A stretch of DNA of 64,000 nt from Closterium sp. Naga37s-1 (lineage: Eukaryota > Streptophyta > Zygnematophyceae > Desmidiales > Closteriaceae). Location of the stretch: assembly GCA_947471745.1 (NCBI GenBank), contig CANJKZ010000723.1, forward strand, positions 7,632,501 to 7,696,500, read 5' to 3'. The translations under genes and the position numbers were made by a program. The notes beneath the pieces were generated by a model. It had not been told where the DNA came from. It saw only the letters and a list, made by a program, of their open reading frames with translations, and ran no database searches. Within the stretch, counting starts at the first letter, position 1. Each line of letters opens with the position of its first letter. Positions 30,672 to 41,800 of this stretch are shown piece by piece.

Positions 30672-32187
30672 TGGCAGACAGCCATGAATGCAGAGATGGC
30701 TTCCTGGAAGTCCACAGGCACCTACGTCGACGAGGTTCCCCCTCCTGGGGCGAACATCGTCAATGGCATGTGGATCTTCAGGGTGAAGCGGCCGCCGGGT
30801 TCTCCACCTGCCTTCAAGGCGCGTTACGTGGCTTGAGGCTTCAGTCAGCGACAAGGAGTTGACTACTTCCAGACCTTCTCTCCCACCCCAAAGATGACCA
30901 CTCTTCAGGTGCTGCTGCACATAGCCGCTCAGCGCGACTACGAGCTTCACTCTCTTGACTTCAGCACTGCTTTCCTATAGGGTAGCCTGCACGAGGAGAT
31001 CTAGCTGCGCCGCCCACCTGGCTTCACGGGGTCGTTTCCTCCTGGTACCCAGTGGAGCCTCCGGTGGCCAGTCTACGGTCTCCGCCAGGCGCCCCGTGAG
31101 TGGCACGACACACTGAGGACTACGCTTGCGGCCCTTGGGTTTGCTCCTTCTACTGCTGACCCGTCGCTGTTTCTACGCACCGACACCTCTTTGCCGCCGT
31201 TCTACATCCTCGTGTACGTCGACGACTTGGTCTTTGCTACTGCTGACACTGCTGGACTCGCCCACGTGAAGTCCGAGCTGCAGAAGAGACACACGTGCAC
31301 AGACCTGGGTGAACTGCGTAGCTATCTTGGCTTGCAGATCACCCGGGACAGAGCACGGCGCACCATTACCCTGACTCAGTCAGCAGGTCCTTCAGCGCTT
31401 CGACTTCACGTGCTCCTCGCCTGAGGCCACTCCTCTGTCTACTCGCCACTCGCTCTCAGCTCTGCCTTCGGATGAGTCCGTAGAGCCGAGTGGCCCGTAC
31501 CCAGAGATTGTTGGCTGCCTCATGTACCTGATGACCTGCACTCGACCTGACCTGGCATACCCTCTTAGCATCTTGGCACGCTATGTTGCTCCTGGAAGAC
31601 ACCGACCAGAGCACATGGCTGCAGCGAAGAGGGTGTTGCGCTACTTGTGCAGTACGTCGGGCATGGGGCTCGTGCTTGGAGGGCGGAGTCCAGTGGTCCT
31701 CACTGGTCACGCAGACACATCTTGGGTTGACGACTCGGCTACGCAGCGGTCGTCACAGGGTTACACCTTCAGCCTTGGTTCCGGCTCTGTTTCGTGGCGG
31801 TCTACCCGCTCGTCTTCTGTTCTCAGCTCCAGTTGTGAGGCTGAGATCTACGCAGGGGCCATGGCTGCACAGGAGTTACGCTGGCTCACCTACCTGCTGA
31901 CTGACCTGGGAGAGCCGCCTCGTTCTCCTCCAGTTCTGTACGTAGACAACAAGGCCATGCTGGCCTTGTGTCGGGAGCACAGAGTGGAGCACAGAACGAA
32001 GCACATTGCTCTTCGCTACTTCCTTGCTCGTGAGCTGCAGCAGCGTGGTCAGCTGCGCCTTGCTTACGTGGCCTCTCGGGCCAACACTGCTGATATCTTC
32101 ACCAAGGCACTTCAGCCTTGTGATCATCAGCGCTTCTGTACTATGTTAGGTCTTGTGCCTACTTGGCCTCACTTGCTCACTTCTTGA
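30672..32187 (+). pseudogene. H copia RT and RNase H, multiple stops
   Basis: RT and RNase H are recognisable throughout but carry TGA 30834-30836 (CGA), TAG 30978-30980 (CAG), TAG 31002-31004 (TGG) and an 11-bp deletion at about 31383 in the S-H-M-V-Q-Q block. Y-V-D-D-L is intact at about 31213. The last frame (31522-32187) keeps G-H-A-D-T-S-W, S-S-C-E-A-E-I-Y and Y-V-D-N-K-A and ends at the usual family stop. The 3' block and TATGGGGGTG follow. Confidence 0.85.
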
Positions 32188-32387
32188 ATTTGCTTGTACT
32201 GTGATCTATATATACCTGCACTTGCATGCTAACCTTTATATATATAATCCTGCATGTGAACTGGCCTTGTGGCCTTTGAACTTGTGCTCCGAATGTGTGG
32301 TGACGTTGTGATCCACCCTGAGCTTGCTGTGCTTTGCTTGACTGGTCTTGTGACCTCTTGTTCTCCCCCACTTTGCCTATGGGGGTG

Positions 32388-32511
32388 TGTCAAACATTTA
32401 TCATATAGCTTGTCTAGGCTATAGTGGGGTAGACACCAAGGGGTACAGTCTCCTAGGGTTTCCTACTTGTACCCAACTCTTCCATAGTGCATTCACTCCT
32501 CTTTCTTCACA
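32388..32511 (+). repeat. 3' LTR of H (124 bp)
   Basis: It matches the 5' copy at 120 of 124 positions by manual comparison and is followed by GTTCC. Confidence 0.9.
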
Positions 32512-34507
32512 GTTCCCAGGTGGTTGGGTCGTCGCACGTGGCTCGGATGAGTTCCTCCATAGTCTGGTTTGTCCGTTCTGTCTGTCCGTCGGTTTCGGGG
32601 TGGTACGACAAACTGAACTGTAGTCGCGTGCCAAACTGCTGCCACAGGTTCCGCCAGAAGTTGCTGGTGAATTTCGTGTCGCGGTCGCTGATTATCGCGG
32701 CTGGTATCCCGTGCAGTCGAACGACGGTGGAGATGAAGAGGCGTGCTATTTCTTTGGCTGTGATTGATTTTTTGCAGGCTGCGAAGTGTGCCATTTTCGT
32801 TAGTTGATCGACGACGACCAGGATCGCGTCGTTTCCACTCGCCCCGGCCGGTAACCCGGTGACGAAGTCCATCGTCACCTGCTGCCAAGCACGCTCTGTG
32901 GGTGGTATCGGCTGCAACTGTCCTGCCGGCCACTTCCGCGATGATTTCATGAGCTGGCAAGAGGGACACGATGCCACGTGTCGTTGTACGTCGGTCAACA
33001 TTTCGGGCCAGTAATAATACCGCTGCAGCTGCTGCCGCGTTTTCTCTACCCCGAAATGCCCTGAGGTGACTCCGTCGTGTTCCTCCTGTAATAATAATTC
33101 TCGTAGCAGTGTGTACCCTGGTACCCAGGTGCGGTCGGTCCCGGCTTTTACGTAATATCCTCCCTTTGCTGCTGCGAACTGCTGCGAATTTCCTCCTGTG
33201 AAGAATGGATCCGTTTGGTACCCGTGGGTAAATAGGCCTGTCATTAGTGGGCTTGTCTGGGCGAGTAGTATTGCGTGGATCTGGGCAGTGGGGCGGGTCA
33301 GAGCATCAGCGATGTTCGATGCCCCCTTTTTGTAGGTGACTGTGTAGTGGAAATTTGACTCGAGGAAATCGAGCCAGCGGATCTGTCGTGGGTTGAGGTG
33401 TGGCTGTGCGCGGAGGTACTGTAGTGATTTATAGTCTATCCGTACTGTCACGTCTGCGCCGGTCAAGTAACAGCGCCACACTTTGAACGCGTGCACGATC
33501 GCAAGCATTTCGCGGTCGTGTATCGGGTAATCTTTTTCTGGCGGATGCAGTTTTCGTGACTCGTATGCGATGAGCTGTAGGCCGTTGCCGAAGTCCTGTA
33601 GCAGTACGGCTCCGATGGCGATGTCGCTTGCGTCGGTAACTACTTCGAATGGGCGGTGTGGGTCGGCGATGCGCAGGACGGGCGGTGAACAGAGAACATT
33701 TTTCAGGGCAGATAAGGCAACATGCTCTTTCTCCCCCCACGTAAAAGCGACCCCCTTCCGTAACAAGTCCGTCAGTGGCGCTGTTAAGCGTGCCATGTCG
33801 GGGACGAACCGACGCACGTAACTGATGAACCCCAAAAAGCTCTGTAGTTCCGTGATATTCGTCGGGGGGTGCCAGGCTTTCACCGTGTCTAACTTCTTTG
33901 GGTCAATTTCGACCCCAGCCTCCGAAATAACGTGCCCCAAAAACTCTAGTCTGTCCTGGAAGAACTCGCACTTGGAACCTTTTGTCAGTAGTCGATGCTC
34001 GTCTAAAATCTTAAACACTGCTTCCAGATCTGCTAAGTGCTGCTGCTTGTCGCGACTGTAGACGAGGATGTCGTCGAGGTAAACTATCACGCATTTATCT
34101 AAAAGTGGCCTAAACGCCTCGTTCATGGTCATCTGAAACGTCGCTGGTGCGTTGGTCAGCCCGAAAGGCATCACGGTGTACTCGAATGACCCGTACCTAG
34201 TCCGGAAAGCTGTTTTGGCGCAGTCCGATGGTTCGACCCTAATCTGATGGTAACCTCCCCGTAAATCTATTTTTGAAAAAACCCGTGCTGTTCGCAGTTG
34301 GTCGATTAGTTCGTCGGCGCGGGGAATGGGGTACCGCGATTTGTCTGTTACCCTGTTGAGCGCTCGGTAATCGATGCACATGCGAAACCCTCCGTCGTTT
34401 TTTGGCGTGAACAGTATCGGTGCGGCAAACGGTGACGAGCTCGGTTGGATGAATTTCTTCGCTAATAGTAATCTAATTGCTTCCTCAGTTTGTCGAGCTC
34501 GGGTTGT
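32512..34507 (-). pseudogene. G1 RT, RNase H and integrase core
   Basis: The open frame from 34381 begins M-C-I-D-Y-R-A-L-N. The true frame extends upstream to about 34470 through [14 protein letters not shown] shows D-L-R-G-G-Y-H-Q and the Y-L-D-D-I-L-V-Y catalytic box. RNase H shows V-T-D-A-S-D-I-A-I-G and D-R-E-M-L-A-I-V. Integrase shows a zinc region (C-P-S-C), M-D-F-V-T-G-L-P, S-D-R-D-T-K-F and P-E-T-D-G-Q-T-E-R, so the DDE residues are present. It is cut by H after T-W-E. A 1-bp deletion near 34466 puts it out of frame with the protease. Confidence 0.9.
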
Positions 34508-35269
34508 GTCAGTCTGAGCTGTCGCTGTACAGTTGGCTGTGCCCCCGGTTCTAATTCTATTCGGTGGTCATGTGCTCGCTGAGGTGGCAGTCCTTCCGGT
34601 AAGTCGTCGGGAAAAATCCCGGGGTATCGTTTCAACAGTTCCTGTAGTTCGGGCGGTACTGCTGCCAGCAGTTTCTTGAAATCACTCGGCTGCTCTGCTC
34701 CCTCTACCACTGAAATGTCTACTGCGTACACGTCAGCTCCAGCAGCGACAGCCCGTTTCATGGTGACGGCGTTGACGTGTACCGTTGACGACTCGGGCGA
34801 CTGCCAGCGAGGTAGCTCAACCCAGTTACCGCTACCTCGCACGGTGCAGCTACCCGTCATCAAGTCAATTCGCGGGTTATACCATCGCAGCCAATCACGT
34901 CCCAGTAAAATGTTGTGCCCATCGAGTGTCGTCATGAGCATTTCCTGTGTAAATCCGAAATTTCCCCCGCAGCGGACTTTGACTCTCTCCACCTTTTCCC
35001 GTATGGCAAGTGGCGTGCCGTCAACTAAGCGTGCATCTATCTCAGGTAAACAACGGCTAAGTGTCAGTTGCAGTCTGCGTGCGGTTGCGGTATTAACTAA
35101 ACCGTGACTTGCTCCTCCGTCGATAAAAATCTTCACTGCTGCTCCCTGTATTTTCCCGTGGATCAGTACTGGGCAATCCGTGGCTGTACCCTCCTTATTC
35201 GTCCGAGCCCGTTCGATAGCATGAATCGGTACTGTGACTCGGTGAGGGTCGGTGGGGTTGGCCCGATTC
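34462..35269 (-). pseudogene. G1 protease region
   Basis: The frame 35136-34462 has K-I-F-I-D-G-G-A-S-H-G-L-V (retropepsin-like, with Gly where Ser or Thr is usual after the Asp) and I-L-L-G-R-D-W-L. It continues into [13 protein letters not shown] and stops by frameshift. G2 has the same D-G-G motif, so this is a family trait and not damage. A TAG at 35270-35272 (CAG by comparison) separates it from Gag. Confidence 0.85.
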
Positions 35270-35655
35270 CTACTGACTACTGGCGTTTCCCTGCCTTGGA
35301 GACTCCCTCCCCTGCTCTGCTCCGCGGCGCCTCAGCTCCTCTGGGCATTCACTCTTGCGATGGCCCGGCCTATTGCAAGCAAAGTAGCGCCCCTTAAACG
35401 GCGCGGCAGCTGCATTCGTCGCAACGGCATGTACGGTGGCGTGCTCGATCGGTCCCCGAGGACGATGTCCGTAGTAGGACCCCGGTCTCGGACGGTGCAA
35501 AATGTCGATTTTCTCGGCGAGCGCGAGAATCTCGTTGAAGTTCGAGAGCCCGCGTACCATGATCTCGTGCGAGATGTCCGGCTTCAGCCCTCCGACGTAA
35601 CGGTCCACCCGCTCCGTTTCGTGCATGTAGCCGACTTGCTCGCATAATGCGAGAA
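35270..35655 (-). pseudogene. G1 Gag C-terminal part with damaged zinc knuckle
   Basis: On minus it reads Y-V-G-G-L-K-P-D-I-S-H-E-I (the retrotransposon-gag core end), then K-G-R-Y-F-A-C-N-R-P-G-H-R-K-S-E-C. The first zinc-binding Cys is Tyr here, where G2 has R-C-F-A-C (TGC to TAC). The frame ends at TAG 35270-35272. Element N interrupts Gag at 35661. Confidence 0.85.
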
Positions 35656-35660
35656 AACCA

Positions 35661-36912
35661 TGTCAACTTATATGTTTAATGTTATCTAGGCTATAGTGGG
35701 TTTAGCCTTAGGGGGTACAGAGTTTTGCTCGACACTTCTTTGTATCCCCCTCCTTGCCCTAATCTCCATCACACCTTCATACTATTCTCACATGGTATTA
35801 AGAGCTAGGACGTTCCTAGCCTAGGACAGATTTTTTTTGGGCCCACCGTTAAACCTTCAGTGTTCCTGCCCGAATCGTGTTCTCTGCCTTTTTCTGCCCG
35901 AAATGCGCCCTTAGGTGCATCGATTTTCGCTGCCCCGTGGCTCTGCCCTGTCCTGTCCCGCGTAGCCCGCGAGCAGCCCGTACAGCCCCCGTCTGACCTT
36001 CGCGCTGCCCGTACAGCCCGCGCCAGGCCCGCGCGCGGTCCGTATAGCCTACGTTAGGCCCACGCGCGGCCCGCTAGGCGTTAGCGCAGCCCGTACAGGC
36101 CACGTCAGGCCCGAGAGCGGCCCGTACAGTCCGCGCTAGGCATTCGCGCAGCCCGTACAGGCCACGACAGGCCCACGCGCGGCCAGTACAGCCCACGCCA
36201 GGCCTGCACGCTGCACTGCGCGTGTGCTGCTGCTCTAGCGCTGCTTCTACTTGCTGCAGCTGCTTCTACTTGCTGCCGCTGCTGCTACTTGCTGCAGCCG
36301 CCCCTGCAGCAGCTGCCCCTGGCCCCTGGAGCAGCCGCCACTGCAGCAGCCGCCCCTGGCCCCTGGAGCAGCCGCCCCTGCAGCAGCCGCCCCTGGCCTC
36401 TGGAGCAGCCGCCCCTGGCCTCTGGAGCAGCCGCCCCTGGCCTCTGGAGCAGCCGCCACTGCAGCAGCCGCCCCTGGCCCCTGGAGCAGCCGCCCCTGGC
36501 CCCTCGAGCAGCCGCCCCTACAGCAGCCGCCCCTGGCCCCTAGAGCAGCCGCCTCTGCTACAGCTAGTGCTAACATGCTGCTGCTGCTCGAGTAGCAGCA
36601 GTTGCAGCAGCTGCCGTCGCGGCCCTGCCCCACCCTGCAGCAGCTGCCGTCGCGACCCTGGTCCCGCCCTGCAGCAGCTGCCGTCGCGGCCCGGCCCCGC
36701 CCTGCAGCAACTGCCGCGGAGCCCCTAGCCGCAGTCGTGGCCCAGCCCTGCAGCAGCTGCCGCGGAGCTCCCTGCCGCGGTTGCGGCCCCGCCTGGCAGC
36801 AGTTGTCGCGGAGCTCCCTGCCGCGGTTGCGGCCCCGCCAGCAGCTGGAGCTCACTTCTTTGTATCCCCCTCCTTGCCCTAATCTCCATCACACCTTCAT
36901 ACTATTCTCACA
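35661..36912 (+). mobile_element. N: internally deleted copia element
   Basis: The 5' LTR is complete (35661-35792, TGTCAACTTATATG to ATTCTCACA), with primer site TGGTATTAAGAGC (35793). The 3' LTR is truncated to its last about 60 bp (about 36853-36912). AACCA flanks both ends (35656-35660 and 36913-36917), which proves a single insertion. Between them is only GC-rich leader, so gag and pol were lost by a deletion running from the leader into the 3' LTR. There are no genes. Confidence 0.85.
36246..36590. repeat. GC-rich tandem repeat in N leader
   Basis: Degenerate units of CAGCCGCCCCTGGCCCCTGG followed by AG, with CTGCAG variants, about 12-15 copies. It produces Ala/Pro-rich ORFs on both strands that I do not regard as genes. 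Confidence 0.75.
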
Positions 36913-37690
36913 AACCACTCGTGTAGTCTTGAACCGACCCAAGCTGCCGCCAAGTACGCAGTCTCTGACGCGCCGAAATAGAAGTCGCGATCGGCTCGAA
37001 GCGCGCCCAAAGCCCTGCGCACCACGCATCCCACGTGCTGTATTGGGCGGTTTCGCAGAATGAACTCCAAGTGACAGCTGGACCCGTGGGCCCTTCCTCT
37101 TGTGACGGTGGCTTGTAGGCGCGTGGCGACGTCACGATGACTCGCCACTAGTCCATGGCGGGGCCCCTCAGTAGGGAGACGGCATATTGGATCTTCGCTG
37201 CGTCCGACTCGACGTAATTCGCGTCGAAGAAGACGTTCATCGTGAAGACCCACGATTGAACCGTCGGACCTCCACACTGGCTCGGGTCGAAGCAAGGCGG
37301 GCGTTGCGGCTTGAGTGGCATTGGTGCCATAATGGCCTGTTCGCCACTTGTCGCCGCGAACTCCACGTGCCGACGGGCTTCACGAGGCTCCCGCGGGCTT
37401 GGTGCGACCCTGTTTCCCCCCATGCCAGGCATCGGTTGGGCGGCGCCATCACTGGCTGCACCTGAGCGCTGTCCCACGCTGTTGTGTTGTGTTGGTGTGC
37501 CGGACGAAATGACGATCGGCTCGTCCGATTGTGCGTGTGGTGGCGCTAGAGTATTCACCGTGGATTTCTGACGCGCGGAGTCACATTCCGCCGTGAGCGT
37601 CGCAATTTCGAGCGCCGATTCTTCAACTTGGCGCACCAGACGGTCAAGTTGCTCCTGCGTCAACGTCGCGAGAGTGAATTCGGCCATGGC
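36913..37690 (-). pseudogene. G1 Gag N-terminal part
   Basis: The probable start is M-A-E-F-T-L-A-T-L-T (ATG at 37685-37687). It lies within a slightly longer open frame, and this Met is chosen because the upstream part resembles leader. It shows a helix (L-D-R-L-V-R-Q-V-E-E-S-A-L-E-I), then the Gag core P-C-F-D-P-S, V-Q-S-W-V-F-T-M-N and Y-A-V-S-L-L-R-G-P-A. A TAG at 37146-37148 falls before W-R-V-I, and Gag then continues to N (F-E-P-I-A-T-S). With the stop, the zinc-knuckle change and the RT frameshift, G1 cannot be autonomous. Confidence 0.85.
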
Positions 37691-37831
37691 GGGGGTGTCG
37701 GGCAAGCTCAGCGAGAGCCTCTGTCGTGGCCGGGCGTGCTTACGAGAGAGCACTACGAGCGGCGGTGCTGTGTCGCTGAGAGACGTCTACCCCCCCCAAA
37801 AATTGAGATAGTGAGGAAGCGAAGGTGTGGG

Positions 37832-37956
37832 TGTCAGATTTATATGACATAGCTACTGTAGGCTATAGTGGGGTAGCACATATGGGGTACAGTTTTCTAG
37901 GGTTTGCTTCTTGTACCCAACTTTCACTTAGTCATTTCATTCCTCGTTTCTTCTCA
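37832..37956 (+). repeat. 5' LTR of A (125 bp)
   Basis: TGTCAGATTTATATGAC to CGTTTCTTCTCA. It carries the family core GGCTATAGTGGGGTAG ... GGGGTACAG ... TAGGGTTT. It must contain promoter and terminator functions in only 125 bp, and no clear TATA box stands out. Confidence 0.95.
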
Positions 37957-38824
37957 TGGTATCGAGCAGGTTCCCTAGTGGGAACGATTCCTAGGGCCCA
38001 CCACCACGAATTTTTTTTTTCCTGCCCGGAGCGCGTTTTGCGCCGGCCCGAGTCGCGCCCGTCGCGCCCGTCGCGCCCGTTGCGCCCGTCGCGCCCGTCG
38101 CGCCCGTCGCGCCCATCGCCACCTACCTCCGCGGCCCCGCCACCTACCTTCGCGGCCCCGCCACCTCACTGTGCGGCCCCGCCACCTACCTCCGCGGCCC
38201 CGCCACCTACCTCCGCGGCCCCGCCACCTACCTGTGCGGCCCCGCCACCTACCTGTGTGGCCCCGCCACCTACCTTCGCGGCCCCGCCACCTCACTGTGC
38301 GGCCCCGCCACCTACCTCCGTGGCCCCGCCACCTACCTGTGCGGCCCCACCACCTACCTTCGCGGCCCCGCCACCTCACTGTGCGGCCCCGCCACCTACC
38401 TCCGCGGCCCCGCCACCTACCTGTGCGGCCCCGCCACCTACCTTCGCGGCCCCGCCGCCTTCCTGTGCGGCCCCGCCACCTACCTTTGCGGCCCCGCCGC
38501 CTCCTCCCAGCGGCCCCGGACGCCGCCCTCTCAGCGGCCCCGCCGAGCCGCCCAGCAGCCGAGTCGCCCAGCAGCCGAGCCACCCAGCAGCCGAGCCGCC
38601 CAGCAGCCGAGCCGCCGAGCCGCCCAGCCGCCGAGCCGCCCTGTCCGCAGCCGAGCCGCCCAGCAGCCGAGCCGCCCCGCCGCCGAGCCGCCCAGCCGCC
38701 GAGTCGCCGAGCTGCCGAGCCGCCCTGCAGCCGAGCCGCCCGAACCGCCCTGTCCGGTAAGAGCAGCGCCTCTCTCACAGCACTGCCCTCGCCCTACTGT
38801 TTGCACTGCTAGTCTACTGCTGTC
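37957..38824 (+). other. A leader: primer site and GC-rich tandem repeats
   Basis: After TGGTATCGAGCAGG and a short T run come about 18 degenerate 21-bp units (CGGCCCCGCCACCTACCTNCG) at 38105-38510. Repeats of AGCCGCCCAGCAGCCGAGCC type follow at 38540-38760. I find no ATG between the primer site and the gag start at 38825, so a very structured but upstream-ATG-free leader precedes translation. The Pro/Ala/Arg ORFs in it are composition artefacts. Confidence 0.8.
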
Positions 38825-41800
38825 ATGGCTACCCCTAGTGTCCTCGCTTTTGACGCTGAGGGTCGGGCCATTGACTTTGACGTCTGGATAGATGACCTGC
38901 AGCTTTTCTTACAGTGCGACAGAGCAGACGGCCTCTCCCTCTTTGACCTCACTTCTGGTGCCTCTCCTGCCCCCGCTGCTGATGCTGACGCCACCGTTCG
39001 CTCACAGTGGGCCACGCGCGATGCTGCTGCACGTCTTGCTGTGCGTCGCCACCTCCCTACCTCTGAGCGTGCGCACTTTAGCCAGTACAAGAGTGCTCAG
39101 ACCTTGTACGACGTTGTAGTTGCACGCTACTCCTCCCCTGCCACTGCTGCACTGAGCCGCCTCATGCTACCGTACCTCTTCCCTGACCTTGCTGCCTTTC
39201 CCACAGTCGCTGACCTCATTACGCACCTCCGCTCTAGTGACACTCGCTACCGCGCTGCGCTTCCTGCTGAGTTCTGCGCCAAGAACCCCCCCCCCATGTA
39301 CATCACCCTCTACTACATAGTCACCCGTCTCCCTGACTCCCTTCGCGTAGTCAGGGACCACTTCCTCTCGGTTTGTCCCACCACTCTCACCGTTGACCTC
39401 CTCGAGAAGGCCCTCCTAGCAGCAGAAAAGAGCATAGTTGCTGTAGGAGCCTCTCGTGGTGACCCTCGCACCCCCATCTTTGAGGGGTGTTCCCCCTCCC
39501 CTCTTTTGCCCTCTGTTGCCTCTGCTGCTGCGGCCGACCTCGCTGGTTTGGAGTCGGTTGGGGCAGCGTCTACCCCTAGCGGGAGACGCCGCCCTGGCAG
39601 GGGCAAGGGGGGCAGGGGCGCTGGAGGAGCTTGCGGGGGCGGTGGAGGCGGCGGTGGAGGTGGTGGAGGAGGTGGGGGTGGCGGTGGGAGTGGTGGCGGG
39701 GGTGGAGGTGTAGGTGGCGGCAGTGGAGGCGCAGGAGGCAGCGGCGGTGGCGGAGGGAGCGGAGGTGGCGGCGGTGGAGGAGGAGGCGGCGGAGGAGGTG
39801 GAGCTGGTCGGGGTGGCGCTGCGCAGAGGGTCAGCTCCGGTGGTGGTCAGCGCCAGCAGCAGCAGCAGCAGCAGCAGCGCACTCGTGACGTCCCCTCCCC
39901 TCAGCAGCTCCGTGAGTGGTACACTGCACGCCAGAGGGGTGGGGGTGCTGGTCCGTGCACCTACGTCCTGCGCACCGGCAACCGCGCGGGTGAGCAGTGC
40001 GGGGGTGCGCACTCCACCCAGCGCTGCTTTGGCCGCCTCACGGACGCTTGGCGTCACCAGTTCCCTGAGGCCACTGAGATCCCCCGCTGGGGTGAGCTGT
40101 CTAGGGCGGGTGTAGCTGTCTTTGACCTTGACTTTGATGCTATTCTTGCTGCCGTGTATACTGTGACTATTAGTGATGAGGGTGACTGTTACCGGTGTTT
40201 TCCGCCCGACCCGGGCATTGAGACTGCTGCTCTAGGTACTGGTGAGGCTGCTGCTCTAGGTGCTAGCGAGGCTGCTGCTCTAGGTGCGTCTGCTCCCTCA
40301 GGTGCTGGTGAGTCTGCTCTCTCAGGTTCTGCGTCGGCTTCGGCCTCCCACACCTTCACACTTGACTCGGGGGCTTCTCGCTCCTTCTTTCGAGACCGCA
40401 CCACACTCACGCCGCTTGGCCGGCCAGTTGCGGTCTCCCTGGCAGACCCCTCTGGGGGTCCTGTCCTTGCTCACTTCTCCACTGTCCTCCCGTGTCCGGC
40501 GGCCCCCTCTGGCACCCTGTCTGGTCTCTACCTCCCCTCGTTCTCTACGAACTTGGTGAGTGGTGCTGACCTACAGGATGCGGGGGTTCACCAGTTCACT
40601 CCTGCGAGTCAGCGGGTGACCCACTGCACGGACGCTCGGACAGGCCGCCACCTGGCCACGTTTACACGTCGGCCAGGGTCGAGCCTGTACACACTGACCA
40701 CTGCGTCTCCTCCAGTCCCTGCGTCTGGTCAGGTAGCTGCGTCGGGTCAGGTGTTTGCTGCAGCGTCCAGGTCTGGTCCTGAGTCTGCCCCCTGCTCGTG
40801 TCGCCTCCTGTCTCACGAGACTCTCCTCTGGCACCACCGCCTTGGCCACCCCTCCCTGCTTCGTCTCCGGAGCATGGCCTCCCGTGTCCTTGTCTCTGGT
40901 CTTCCCCGGTCCCTCCCTCTCCTTCCTCCGGGGCCAGGCCCTACCTGCGTCCCCTGTGTCGAGGGACGGCAGCGGGCTACCCCTCACTCCTCCCAGTTTC
41001 CTCCGACAGAGGCCCCGCTGCAGACGCTTCACATGGACGTGTGGGGCCCGGCCCGCATCCGTGGACAGGGTCACGAGCGCTACTTCCTGCTGGTGGTTGA
41101 CGACTACTCGCGTTACACCACAGTCTTCCCCTTGCGCAGCAAGGGTGATGTCACTGAGGTGTTGATCGACTGGATCCGCGCAGCTCGTCTCCAGCTCAGG
41201 CGGAGCTTTGGCTCGGACTTTCCTGTTCTGCGTCTGCACTCTGACAGAGGCGGAGAGTTCTCCTCTGGCCTTCTGCGAGCCTACTGTCGTGCACGAGGCA
41301 TCCGCCAGACCTTCACGCTTCCGGACTCTCCACAGCAAAATGGGATTGCTGAGCGCCGCATTGGCATGGTCATGGACGTCGCCCGTACGTCCATGATGCA
41401 TACGGCTGCCCCCCATTTTCTGTGGCCGTTTGCGGTTCGGTACGCGGCGCATCAGATCAACCTTCAGCCCAGGGTCTCCATGCCGGAGACCTCCCCAGCT
41501 TTGCTGTGGACGGGGAAGGTTGGCGATGCGTCTGCGTTCCGTGTCTGGGGATCTCGGGCGTTTGTCCGCGACTTGTCTGCGGACAAGCTGTCCCCTCGTG
41601 CTGCTCCTTGCGTCTTCCTGGGTTTCCCCCCTGACGCCCCAGGGTGGCAGTTCTACCACCCCACCTCTCGCCGTGTTCTGTCCTCCCAGGACGTCACGTT
41701 CGACGAGTCGGTCCCCTACTACCGCCTCTTCCCCTACCGCACTCCGTCCCTCCCCCCGCCACCGCTCTTCCTTGTACCAGGTCCCCCCCCGGTAGACCCC

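Larger units (their letters stand above)
26023..32511 (+). mobile_element. H: decayed copia element lacking Gag N-terminus
   Basis: The LTRs are 124 bp (26023-26146 and 32388-32511), differing at 4 positions, and TSD GTTCC lies at 26018-26022 and 32512-32516. The primer site is TGGTATAGAGCGGG (26147-26160). The leader (about 26160-26930) is packed with GCGGCCCC units. Coding begins directly with M-Q-L-Q-R-R-P-R-E-S-L-T-P-Q-Q-L-R-E-W-Y, so the Gag start and poly-Gly tract are absent as in F. It is inserted in G1 integrase. Many stops make it non-autonomous now. Confidence 0.9.

Noticed and set aside
37825-38760. A 311-codon Pro/Ala-rich gene running from the LTR through the A leader
   Set aside because: Openness follows from GC-rich repeats lacking stops. 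Equivalent frames in other leaders differ in content. Small LTR peptides such as G-Y-S-G-V are explained by conserved DNA motifs.
40571-41659. Minus-strand ORF of 362 codons (also at 49283-50371)
   Set aside because: It is a shadow of the integrase coding region, appearing at the same place in A and B and lacking any domain.
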